Positions 11,276 to 21,960 of a stretch of 64,000 nt of DNA are shown here, one piece after another. This stretch comes from Cryptomeria japonica. Lineage: Eukaryota > Streptophyta > Pinopsida > Cupressales > Cupressaceae. Under the pieces are notes generated by a model. The model was not told where the DNA came from. It saw nothing but the letters and a program-made list of their open reading frames with translations, and did not search any database. Each line of letters opens with the position of its first letter. Positions within the stretch are counted from its first letter, which is position 1. The DNA is taken from the NCBI RefSeq assembly GCF_030272615.1, contig NC_081413.1, positions 329,680,802-329,744,801 on the forward strand, given 5' to 3'. The translations under genes and the position numbers were made by a program.

Positions 11276-13057
11276 AGCGAGGTGTGATGACACATTGATT
11301 CAAAGAATAATCTAATTTTGATGATGATATTGGTTCGATAGGATGCCCCAGCTATTGATTGATAAATTGCGATACGATGATGCCCCCTCTGGAGATCAAT
11401 TGAGATAATTGATCTTTGAAGTGTTTGGATCTTTGCGAAATTGATATCCCGATTAGAAATGATTTGATGTTTGCAACTGTGGTTGATGAAAATGCGAGTT
11501 CTACGATCACGGTGATGTGGTTTTTGATTATTGATAAAGCTTGATTGATTAGATTGATAAGATCGAGATTCAGTCTGGTTTCAGGAATGACACCTCCTGT
11601 ATAAGACAAAGATGATCAAAGTGTTTGGTTTCAGGAACGATATATCTTGTATAAGACATGATCGAAATATCTGGTTTTAGGAAAGATACATCTTGTATAA
11701 GACATGATAGAATAGATGAGATATGATCGATTGATAGAATTGATTAGGTAAAGAACTGACAGTTTGTTGATATCAAGTTGTAGGAAAAAGTTACATATGT
11801 TGATGTTGGTTCTATTGAGGGCAGAGTAATATAAGATTTTTGCTAAGTCGATAATATCTGGATAGAGATGAGTCATCAGTTTGAATGTGTATACACTTAT
11901 GATGATACCTTGATGATTCCTGCGATAAATTTAACCTTGGATAAAAGGAGCATGCAGGATCCCATGCGGGAATGAAATGCAAGATAAATGCAAAGCTAAT
12001 GCAAATGAGATGCAATGCAACGATCGGATCAGTCACTGGGTTATTGTGTTTTGTCATCATTGAGATTTTTAAATGTGGGGAGTAAGTGCAAACATCGATG
12101 GTATAATTGAACCATGATGACCTGAGCATGACTTTCTTGGATTTTGATATGGCAAGTTAGCACAAGCATCGAGGTATAATTGAACTGAGATGACCTGAGT
12201 GTTGCTTGTGTAAAACAGACAGTATTAATCATTTCAATACGCAAATTGGAAATGTCTTTGATGATACTCCGATGATCACGTCCCAAGACAAATTTGCACA
12301 TATTAATGATTAATTTACAGACAACAGACAAGAAAAATATCATGTTCCTTCCTTGTTTCTCTAGTCAAAGACATCCCGAAGTCACTCAGAAATCATGATA
12401 GCGAAAATCAAGATAGAAAAATTGAACAATCATGTGAAAATCATTATCCAAAAGATATCATCTGTGTGCTTAGACTGACTTTGTGATAGTTTGATGTTTG
12501 ATAATTTGATCTCGTGTTCAATGTTGGATATGTTTTAGTTTTCGCTTGATAAGAGTTGTCTAATTGTTGTTCTACCTATTTGATTAAGCTCAAAATGATC
12601 AAAATTTTTGCCCCCAGCTAAGTGCAGGATTTTGCCCCAAGCCCAGAAACAAATTCAGTATGATATACCCAATGATCCAAACCATGGCAAGAAGCCACCT
12701 GGGATGCCTGCGTGTGTACAAGGCTTTATTATGGATATGAACAATGTTGAATGAAAAAAAATGCAAGCGGAAGGATGCATGAACTAATAGATAGAAGAGC
12801 TAGCTGACAGATATCGCCTGTTTGCCAGGTTTGCACTATTTGTTTTTATTGCACTCTTTCTCATATTTGATTTTTTTTTTATTTTCTGCTTTTTCACTTT
12901 TTTTTTTAATTTTTTTGCTTTTTCATTGTTTTTTATTTTTCTGCTTTTTCAGTGTTTATGAATTTTTCTGCTTTTTCAGTGTTTTTGGATTTTTCTGTTT
13001 TTTCTATTTTTTTTTATTTTTCTGCTTTTTCAGACATAAAACTTCTTCAAATGCATG
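11276..13057 (-). other. Trailer of element B
   Basis: Non-coding in B. Segments match D's trailer, for example TGCCCCCTCnnGAGATCAATT near 11383 and the ATGACCTGAG-containing stretches near 12120-12200. D's antisense plant-mobile-domain gene is absent here. 12850-13040 is a degenerate repeat of CTGAAAAAGCAGAAAAAT on the minus strand, directly after the pol stop. Confidence 0.7.
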
Positions 13058-16000
13058 CTATTGATGCATGGGTTCTTCGAGTTGATCTTCGTCCTGTGTT
13101 GATAGTTGATATGCTCCTGACCCAAATACTGTTGTGATCACAAACAGACCTAACCAGTTTGGTTCGAACTTTCCTTTCTTTTCTCGATCTGACTGGTTGC
13201 GTGGATTTTCATTTAGTACTAGTTCCCCAACTTAAAAGATTTGTGGTTTGACCTTGTGATTATAACTTCGGCACATTCTTTGTTGATATACCTTTAAATG
13301 ATCAAAGGTATTTTGTCTTCGTTCATGGATCAATTCTAACTCCTGTAATCTAGATACTCGTTGTTCTTCATCTGGAATAAGACCTTTTAATGATACTCGT
13401 AGAGAAGGTATCTCTACTTCTATTGGTAGTATTGCTTCTGATCCATAAACAAGAGAGAAAGGTGTGACACCTATTGGCATGTGAATACTGGTACGGTAGG
13501 CCCATAGAGAAGGGTTCAATTGAATATGCCAATCTCTTCTAGCATCATTCACTGTCTTTTTGAGGATTTTCAAAATAGTTTTGTTTGATGCTTCTGCTTG
13601 CCCATTCCCTTGTGGATAGTAGGGTGTGGAAAATTTTTGTTGGATCTTGAATTTCTCACCTAGCTCTTGTACATCCTGATTCTTGAATGGTCGCCCATTA
13701 TCAATGATAATGGTCATAGGTATTCATAGCGACAGATGATGTAGTTCAAGATAAATGCAATAATTTGTTTTCCTATGATATTTGTGAGAGGTACTACCTC
13801 AATCCATTTTGTGAAATATTTTGTAGCTACAAGGATGAATTTGTGACCATTAGATGAAGAAGGATTTATCTTTCCTACTAGACCAAGACCCCATTGGCAG
13901 AAAGGCCAAGATGTTTCCAAATCATGAAGTTCTTGTGCTGGTGCATGGCTCAAATTCCCATGGATCTGACATTATTTGCATGTTCTAGCTATTTGAAAAG
14001 AATCTCGTTCCATAGTTGGCCAATAATAGCCCAAGCGTATGAGTTTTTTCGAAAGGGTAAGACCACTTGAATGAGTGCCACAAATGTCGTTATGGACTTC
14101 ATGTAAGGCCTTCTCAAATTCTTCTTGTTCGAGACATCTTAAAAGAGTACTGTCTAGACCTCGTTTAAATAGGGTATCCGCGACGAGAGTATAATGGGAG
14201 GATTGGCGAATAAAGTTTCTCTTTTGATTTTTTGATAAGTCAAGAGAGAGGATATTATCTTTCAGGTATGTGTAAATTTTGTCGTAGCGGGAGGAATCAT
14301 GCCCAACAAGGTGACAAATAGTTTGGGAATTAGGACAATTATGAGCAGGGTAAAACAACTCTTCTACCAGGAATTCATAACGCTGTTGATTTTCCTGTGT
14401 GTGAAGTAGAGAAGCAAGTGTAGCCATGGTGTCTGTTTCTTTGTTGTCATTCCTTGGAATCTACTGGAAAGTTATTTCTACAAAGTATTTCTTGATATCA
14501 TCAACCATCTTTTTATAAGGCATCAACTTTTCATCCTTTGTTTGATAACCATCATTAATTTCATTGATGACGAGCTGAGAGTCTCCAAAGACTTGAAGTT
14601 GTGTAATGTTCCATTTTATAGCTATTTTGATACCTGTAACCAAAGATTCATATTCTGCTGTATTGTTGGTGCATGAAAAGCTTAATTTGTATGCTTTTGG
14701 AATTGTATGACGTGGTGTGATGAATTTTGTACCTGCTCCAGATCCATGTTGTGTTCCATTATTGATGTCTGCTCCTGGACTGATATTTGGGTGATGTATT
14801 GTAAGATATGGATCGAACCCTGGAATGTCTTTAAATGACCAGGTAAAATTGATTTGCCATCTTTTGAAGGGTTCCAAATATTGTTGCCTTTCTAGTTCTG
14901 ATAGAGAGATTACTGGACGTAGATCAGTTGTGCCAATGGTTACTGCCTCTGTTGATTCCATCAGGATAGATGACCTCTTTTGATAGAATTCAAGTAAGGT
15001 GTCAAATCTCCCATCTTCTGGCACCTCGAGGAGGTTTTCACCATTAGATGCGTCCTTTATTTTTACTTTTTCCTGATCTAATGTTGCCAATGAATGGTTT
15101 TCAGCATTAGACTTGATATTGTTTTCTTTATTTTCACTTTTGTGATTAGGAGATTTGGCACCCACTTTACTGGAAGATGCGTTAGCAGAATCCCTAGTGA
15201 GAGTTGTTGTGGGTTTGATTTCATTAAGATATATAGATATGGCCTGGTCATTTGGAAAGGTGTCAATGGCAGTATGTCCTTCATTTTCCCAGTCCATAGG
15301 TTCAGGATGAATTAAGGATAAAGGATTCTCATGTTGAATTATGTCAAAGATATTAGGGGTCATGATAGAGATGTCAAAGCTTTCAGTATGTATTTCCATG
15401 TTTAGAATGATACTCTTGTCATAATGACCCTGCATAAGGAGCTCTTGATTGTCCTCGATTAAGTCCAAGTCAACCGAATGTGATCCTGATTCAAGTGGAC
15501 TAGTTCCTAACGTTTGTATTGCATATGTGTGAACTATATCGACACCTACATCTGCTTCTTCCCTTTCAATTTGAAGTTGCTCTAGTTTTAGATTACTACA
15601 ACACTGCAATGGATTTGAGTCTACTGAGATCGTGATTTCCTGCCCATTGTAGGGAAATTTTAGGCATTGATGACATGATGGAATAGCCTGTATGTCATGT
15701 ATCCATGGTCTTCCCAAGAGTAGGTTGTATGGTAAGTCCAAGTCAAAAATTTGGCATGTTGTGTCTTTCTGTAAAGGTCCCACTCTGATGGGTAACATCA
15801 CAATTCCTTTAGAGGAATTCTCTTCTTCATCATATGCTTTGTATTTGATCTTTTTCTGGGGATCAATTGCATCTTGAGAATAACCTAGAGCACAGGCACG
15901 ACTCAAAGAGAAAATGTTCAAGCCAGCTCCCCCATCTATTACAACACATTTAACAAGCATTCTATGAATGAGGACTTCAATTTGCAAGGAAGCGCTATGG

Positions 16001-16305
16001 GGATATTGCAAGGAATCAATGCTTGGATATGAAGGAGATGAGCTTTGAATAGGATCCTCTGAAATAGGTTTGATGGGCATATTGTTTGGTGATGATGCTA
16101 TGAAAGGTTCTTGCAATCTTTTAAGATGTGTAGGAATAGATGCCTTTGGGGAATCAATTTTCTTATGGGGGGATGAGCCATTGCTAAACATAGGTGTGTG
16201 ATTTTGATCTTCTTTAGCAAAATCCTTTAGGGATCTCTTTAAGAGTTGCATAGAAGAGCCACCTTTCTTTTGAGATGTATTTGAATCCTTGTGAGATTTT
16301 GACAT
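13058..16305 (-). pseudogene. Protease, RNase H and integrase polyprotein of element B, RT deleted
   Basis: ATG at 16305 opens a 614-codon frame. Residues 110-230 are an aspartic protease with active site IDGGA (D124) in place of the usual D-S/T-G, followed by LLLGRPW. The pre-RT motif (FTWSFKDIPGFDP, near residue 490) joins directly to an archaeal-like RNase H (E551 in NTAEYE, D575 in GDSQLV), so the RT core and the RNase H start are missing without loss of frame. Lesions follow: TAG at 14461, TAA at 13972, a 1-base deletion near 13717 and TAA at 13232. Integrase shows its DDE core (IIDNG, QAEASNK) and C-terminal domain up to the stop at 13058. RNase H of this kind is known from Tat-lineage elements. 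Confidence 0.9.
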
Positions 16306-17079
16306 AGTTGGATTTTGATTTTAGACTTGTTTGATTGCTCTGATATGTTGGCTTGTTATGTCTTCTTGTTGTATTTTTCTTTGATATTCCATGTTTCTAC
16401 GATCTTCAGCTATTTCAAATGTTTCAATTTCCATTTCAACAAACTTATGTCTCTGATATCTGGTTAAAACGAGCATACACGCATCTTAGATATTGTGCGA
16501 GGATTCAATTGTCTAAAAGTTGTTTTAATAAGGGATCAACTGTCAATGTAAATGTGATAGAGCGATATGACACGAAAAGATGATTCAAGTGTTTAAAAGT
16601 TTGCAAGTTTTTCGATCTTTGGTTTTGGAGTGCAATGATGATGATTTGATAAGAACCAAGTCCAATAGGAACGATATATCCTACGATGTGGGAAAAGGTT
16701 ATCCTGACCAAACATTGTAGTTTCATGATAAAGGATGATAGATCCTAATGAGAAACTATGTTTTGAGTGATCAGTTTATCAAAGAGGGTGATAATGCACT
16801 TTGAGATGTTTAGACCTTGAACTTGTTGAGGGCGAGTAATTGAAAATCTTGAGGTGTTTATTTCTAAAGTCTGATTTGACAGGTGATAACTTGACCAAGC
16901 TAACCAAGAAGACAATCCAAGCATAAAATGACAGATAACAGGGGCTTATGATCACTGCAAATTGACCGAGAAAATATGAGTGACCTGAAAAGATGTGCAA
17001 GAAGACAATTCTGGACCAACATAGACAAAAATTCGTACGACAGTTTAAGTAGCTTCATACGACAATACATACAGGCCCA

Positions 17080-17410
17080 TACAACAAATCAGGAATTTCA
17101 TATGAAAAATCAGAAGCTCGTACGATAATTCCCACTGAGCAAAACGATAAACCAAAGGCCTTGTACGACAAAAATCACTGAGCAAAACGATAAAGTAGAA
17201 GGCTCGTATGACAAAACTTACTGAGCAAAATGATAAACCAGAGGATTCGCACGACAAAACTTACTGAACCATACGACAAACAAGAAGGCTTGTACGACAA
17301 AACTTACTGACCAAAACGATAAACCAGAAGGCTTGTATGACAAAACTTACTAACCAAAACGATAAACCAGAAGGCTCATATGACAAAACACAAGCTCATT
17401 CGACTCAAGA
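17080..17410 (-). repeat. Tandem repeat of about 44 bp in the leader of B
   Basis: About seven diverged copies of a unit reading GTACGACAAAACTTACTGAG then CAAAACGATAAACCAGAAGG. The palindrome TCGTACGA recurs at unit junctions. Confidence 0.85.
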
Positions 17411-18439
17411 CAGAACAGAGGTAAAAAATGTTGTTTGGATAGATTTTTGATCATTGATGCTTGATTTTTTGCTTATGTTTTCCAGTTTTAAATGTCTGAT
17501 TTTCTGCTTAAGGGATGAATACAAAGCAAACACACGATATGATAAGTGAACTTCAAGCACATTACGCTACCTAAGGAAGTTGGTTGAGAGAGAAAACCTT
17601 TTCTTGCAAGCTTAGGTACACACCCAATAGCTAATCAAAATACGGTCGTTGAGTCTCACGCAATGGATTCTCAACGCCGTATTATCCGACTCCAAATGCT
17701 AATGGGGGCACGATATGGCAAGTGTCTTGGGAGAGTTACTATCTCTCTTGCACAAAGATTATCACCCTTTCAGAGGTGAATCGGGTAGCTTCTAATTTAA
17801 CCGGAACTAGTAAGGGATCCGTTCGGCGTGTCGAGGTATAATATTCAATTAAGAGGTCTGTTAGCCTTGAAAACCAAAGTTTGATATATCCGAAGTTATG
17901 GAAGAGAGCTATTCCCAAGCACTACTGTTGACTTGATTTTCATCAAATCACATTTATTTTATAGTGGGTTGGATTACGTGGCTTTAGCCATTCTCACTTA
18001 GGTCATTCCCCTCTCACCGGTCTTAATGGCTAAGAGTTATTAGCTCCTCAAGAGGGCGGGTCCGCTAAAGAGATGCACTAATGAAAGAAAAGGACGAGTC
18101 TAGCTTTCTAATCACCTAAGAAATGTGATAGCATACTCGCCTATCATCAAAACACATAAAACATGATTGTTCATTTCCATTAGCAAAATCAAGTGTGCCT
18201 ATAAAACTTAAAGAAGACATAGAGTTTAGTTGAGTCCTCCTACACAACCTGCAAAATAGATGCATTAGTAGTCAGGATGTGTTTTGTTGAAACGAAGCTT
18301 TGACAAACGTAATCTTCGACAATCGTCTTGCAAAAATCAGTTAGGCTACCGAAAAAATCACAAACAGACCAAGGTTAGCATTAGTAATAACCAAATTGAA
18401 GCATGAAACCCTTAAAATGCAAACTTCTTTGAAAAGACA

Positions 18440-18625
18440 GAAACAAAATTTTGTACGACACAATTTACTTGACCGTACGAGTACCCTTCTGGGACCGTAC
18501 GAGTGTAGAACAGAGCTCGTACGACACTTTAGACTCCTTAAAAGCTCATACGAGTCAAGATGAATTATCGTATCATGGCATAAAGGAACTCGTACGAGAC
18601 TGAAAAGGAGCTCGTATGAAATTCT
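18440..18625 (-). repeat. Second cluster of CGTACGA motifs in B's leader
   Basis: CGTACGA/CTCGTACGA-type motifs recur about every 20-40 bp, without the regular spacing of 17080-17410. Confidence 0.65.
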
Positions 18626-18692
18626 AATTCCAACCCGATCAAAAATGAAAATTTGATGATGCTTGAGAGGCCAAAAATCATATTTTCTAAAA

Positions 18693-19857
18693 TGTCGTGC
18701 TTTGTGATGATGCGATACCTGCAGCTGCAACACAAAACACTCAATAGATCATTACAAGCATGGTTAGCAAATCATAAGCAAAAGAAAGATAAAACCATGA
18801 CAAAGCGATCTACCGCCTACTAAGAGATGGGAGTATGGATTTGCTCTCAGATCTAGATAAGCAATCCCTAGATGGAGGATTTAAAATGATAATGATATAC
18901 AAAGACGAGATTGATTATGCTAGATTGATCCAAGAGACTAATTAAGATAATGATATGCATGATTTAAGTTATGATGATGATGCAATTGAGCTAGAAAAGA
19001 GATTGATTAAGCTACATGATTCAACAATTATGCTAGAAAATGATCAAATTAAACTAAGTCAAAGATGCAATTGTCTATAATAACAATGCTCAAATTATAT
19101 GCTAGAATGGATATGCCTATAGTAACAATGCATAAGAGATGAAAATGAGATGGGATCCTTATTGCTCCAAAATGGGGGATATTTATAAGATTTCCAAGGC
19201 CAGGGGTGAGGTGGCAAGAATCAACAATCAAGATTGAGTCTGAGGATATCAAGGGTGAAATTGGAGGAGGTTGGAGAAGAGGTTGGAAGAAGAGACACTC
19301 GTCATCTCTGTGGTGACAAGTGTCAAGGAGTTTTGCTCATAAAAGGGCAAGTGCCCAGGGGCGGAGACGTGACCAAAGTGCTATGTGTCTCAAGAAGAAA
19401 ATATCCACACCATAGGAGGTTAGGATACAGAGGTTAGAATATGCAAGATAGGATAGGGTTAGGCAAACCCAAGTTTAGGTGGAATGGGTTAAGTGAAATG
19501 GGTTAGGTTAGAGGGATGGTTAGAAGTTAAGAGGCATGTGGATAATTTAAATTTAAAAATTCAAACAATAGGAAAAAACTAAATAATTCTCAACAACTCA
19601 TAAATTGATTTGTTTTAATTAATTAGAGGATTATAAAAATTGATTGAAGTGGGGGAAGGATTAATTAATTTGAATTAATTAATCAAAGGGGACTATTGAA
19701 ATGAACCTATTAAATAAATCCTTAGATTTATTAATAAGTATATGAAAGGGAGAATTTAATCAAATTGGTTAATAAATTCAATTAAATTAGAAAGGGGGAT
19801 TAATTAAATAATTTCTTATTTAATTAATTAACTTCAGACCATTTTTAGGTGTATACA
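18693..19857 (-). repeat. 5' LTR of element B
   Basis: It pairs with 10103-11259. The TATA box CTTATAAATA (minus) is at 19180-19189. It is followed on the right by the target duplication AGCAG. Confidence 0.92.
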
Positions 19858-20117
19858 AGCAGTAATTAGTTTTTCATTTTTTACCAATGAGGCACTTGAA
19901 GAATCATATGACAGATAGAGATCAAAGAACAAATGGACATATAACCTAACATGTAGTAGTTAACAACCAATAAGACAACCCAATGTCATAAGCATCAAAG
20001 TTTTCAGGGCATCAATCATCAATGGTGATGTTAATAGGATTGTGAGTGTACAGTCATAGTGATTTTGAGCATGAATATAAAAGACAACTACAAAACATTA
20101 AAATAAAGATATAAAAG
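19858..20117. other. Flank of element B, nothing recognised
   Basis: Continues from the pre-insertion sequence left of B. No ORF or known repeat. Confidence 0.4.
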
Positions 20118-20883
20118 TCTGGTTAAAACGAGCATACACGCGTCTTAGATATTGTGCGAGGATTCAATTGTCTAAAAGTTGTTTTAATAAGGGATCAACT
20201 GTCAATGTAAATGTGATAGAGTGATATGACACGAAAAGATGATTCAAGTGTTTAAAAGTTTGCAAGTTTTTCGATCTTTGGTTTTGGAGTGCAATGATGA
20301 TGATTTGATAAGAACCAAGTCCAATAGGAACGATATATCCTACGATGTGGGAAAAGGTTATCCTGACCAAACATTGTAGTTTCATGATAAAGGATGATAG
20401 ATCCTAATGAGAAACTATGTTTTGAGTGATCAGTTTATCAAAGAGGGTGATAATGCACTTTGAGATGTTTAGACCTTGAACTTGTTGAGGGCGAGTAATT
20501 GAAAATCTTGAGGTGTTTATTTCTAAAGTCTGATTTGACAGGTGATAACTTGACCAAGCTAACCAAGAAGACAATCCAAGCATAAAATGACAGATAACAG
20601 GGGCTTATGATCACTGCAAATTGACCGAGAAAATATGAGTGACCTGAAAAGATGTGCAAGAAGACAATTCTGGACCAACATAGACAAAAATTCGTACGAC
20701 AGTTTAAGTAGCTTCATACGACAATACATACAGGCTCATACAACAAATCAGGAATTTCATATGAAAAATCAGAAGCTCGTACGATAATTCCCACTGAGAA
20801 AAACGATAAACCAAAGGCCTTGTACGACAAAAATCACTGAGCAAAACGATAAAGTAGAAGGCTCGTATGACAAAACTTACTGA
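20118..20883. repeat. 766-bp duplicate of B's leader (copy of 16459-17224)
   Basis: It is collinear with 16459-17224 without visible indels and with only about four substitutions. It includes the first units of the TCGTACGA tandem repeat. It starts at TCTGGTTAAAACGAGC and breaks off after ACTTACTGA. Short ORFs in it are identical to those in B and are not considered genes. Confidence 0.93.
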
Positions 20884-21407
20884 TAGTCCTTTGATCAATT
20901 TTGATATACTTTTGTAACTCATATGTTTTGATATATACAAAAGCTACCTTGGAGACTCCTGTCAATTTTGTTACCTTCTTTTCTTGCAAAGTTGTGTATT
21001 TCATGTAATTGATCAAGTTGTTAGTGAAGCTTATTTACATTCCTTATGATTTTGTCTTGTTGTTTTATACCTTCTCTGTGAAAGTGTCATTTGCAGGTTA
21101 CAAGTTGTGTTTAAGCAAGTGATATGAACTCATTTTTGTGAAATTTCTCTTCCTTTCTTGGGTAAATTCATTCAAACCTTCTTGTGAAACATTTATTCAT
21201 GTTCATGTTTAAGATAAGTTGTGTGAGCTTAGTTCATTACTGTCATCATAGTGTTCAGAGTGTTTTGGCTTCCTGGGTATCATAAGTTCAATAGTCAAGT
21301 GTATCACTTAATCATTTTCATTTAGCTTGCAGTAATAGACTTTACTTTTCAAAGTTTTCTTCCTTCCCTTTTCCTCATAAATCGGTAGTTTTAGAGTCAT
21401 GACCAAC
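20884..21407. other. Sequence between the duplicate and Copia C, possibly the distal part of LTR I
   Basis: No ORF. It ends at C's target duplication CCAAC. Because C inserted into the LTR of Copia remnant I at 28708, this segment is probably the rest of that LTR. No matching second copy is present to confirm it. Confidence 0.35.
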
Positions 21408-21947
21408 TGTAAGGAAATACAAGAGCAAGGAAAGGAAAAAAAAATCCAAGAAAGTTTATGATGAAGTAATTGTTACCAAGAGAAAAGCAAAAACCTTGGA
21501 GCATCACCCAAATGTGAAGAAGGAGGCACAAGAACTTTTGAAAGGGGAAAAGCAAAGAAAAACCCCTTGTGATATTATGAATGAGGCAATGCCTAAAATG
21601 AGAGAGAGAGAGAGAGAGAGCAAGAAGCTCTTTACAATATTGTCATTAAGAAGAAATGAGAGAGGAGACATCTCTTAAATAGAGATGAGGAGAGGAGTTA
21701 CAGAGATGAGGAGAGGAGTTACAAAGTAACTCCCAAATCTATGAATGCCACCATTCATAAAATGTGTGTGCCATGTGTCCACATCCTCTTATGGAGGAAA
21801 TCTAATATTCCTTAATAAAGGAAAATAAAAGAAATGACTTGTCCTCACACATGTACTAGAGGACAAATTACATGTAGGAATTCCAAAGGAATATCCTAAA
21901 CTAAATACAAATAAACCTAAGCTAAGTAAAGATTAAATATTCTAACA
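21408..21947 (-). repeat. 3' LTR of Copia C
   Basis: On the plus strand it runs from TGTAAGGAAATACAAG to TATTCTAACA. It contains a (GA)n tract near 21600 and a 20-bp duplication (GAGATGAGGAGAGGAGTTAC) absent from the other LTR. Confidence 0.95.
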
Positions 21948-21960
21948 CCCCCCCTTAAGC
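21948..21960 (-). other. Polypurine tract of Copia C
   Basis: Minus-strand GCTTAAGGGGGGG directly abuts the 3' LTR start TGTTAGAATATT. Confidence 0.85.

Larger units (their letters stand above)
16306..18692 (-). other. 5' leader of element B with tandem repeats
   Basis: It lies between the 5' LTR and the protease ORF. It holds no gag-like ORF, so gag is deleted or unrecognisable. 16459-17224 is duplicated outside the element at 20118-20883. No convincing primer site was seen beside the LTR; minus-strand bases there read TTTTAGAAAATATGATTTTTG. Confidence 0.7.
10103..19857 (-). mobile_element. Element B: Tat-type Ty3/gypsy retrotransposon, RT deleted
   Basis: A 9.75-kb element on the minus strand with LTRs at 18693-19857 (5') and 10103-11259 (3') and target duplication AGCAG (10098-10102, 19858-19862). 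Orientation is supported by the coding strand, by TATA boxes in the LTRs and by a purine tract (AAAGAGGGGCAAAA, minus strand) next to the 3' LTR. Order on the minus strand: leader with tandem repeats, protease, remnant of RT, RNase H, integrase, trailer. No gag was found and the RT is deleted. The first ~150 bp of the LTRs differ at about 11 sites, so the insertion is fairly old. Tat lineage is inferred from the archaeal-like RNase H and from similarity to D. Confidence 0.93.

Noticed and set aside
12822-13137. Phenylalanine-rich plus-strand ORFs that look like membrane proteins
   Set aside because: They come from the T-rich repeat after B's pol gene, read on the wrong strand.
16505-17257. 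Short ORFs duplicated at 20164-20940
   Set aside because: They are duplicated only because the whole 766-bp segment is; no motifs, and located in a retroelement leader.
17080-17410. Regular repeats considered as a CRISPR array
   Set aside because: Units are contiguous and diverged, with no unique spacers, in a plant retroelement.
21598-21625. GA dinucleotide repeat
   Set aside because: Ordinary microsatellite inside the LTR of C, also in the other LTR with a different length.
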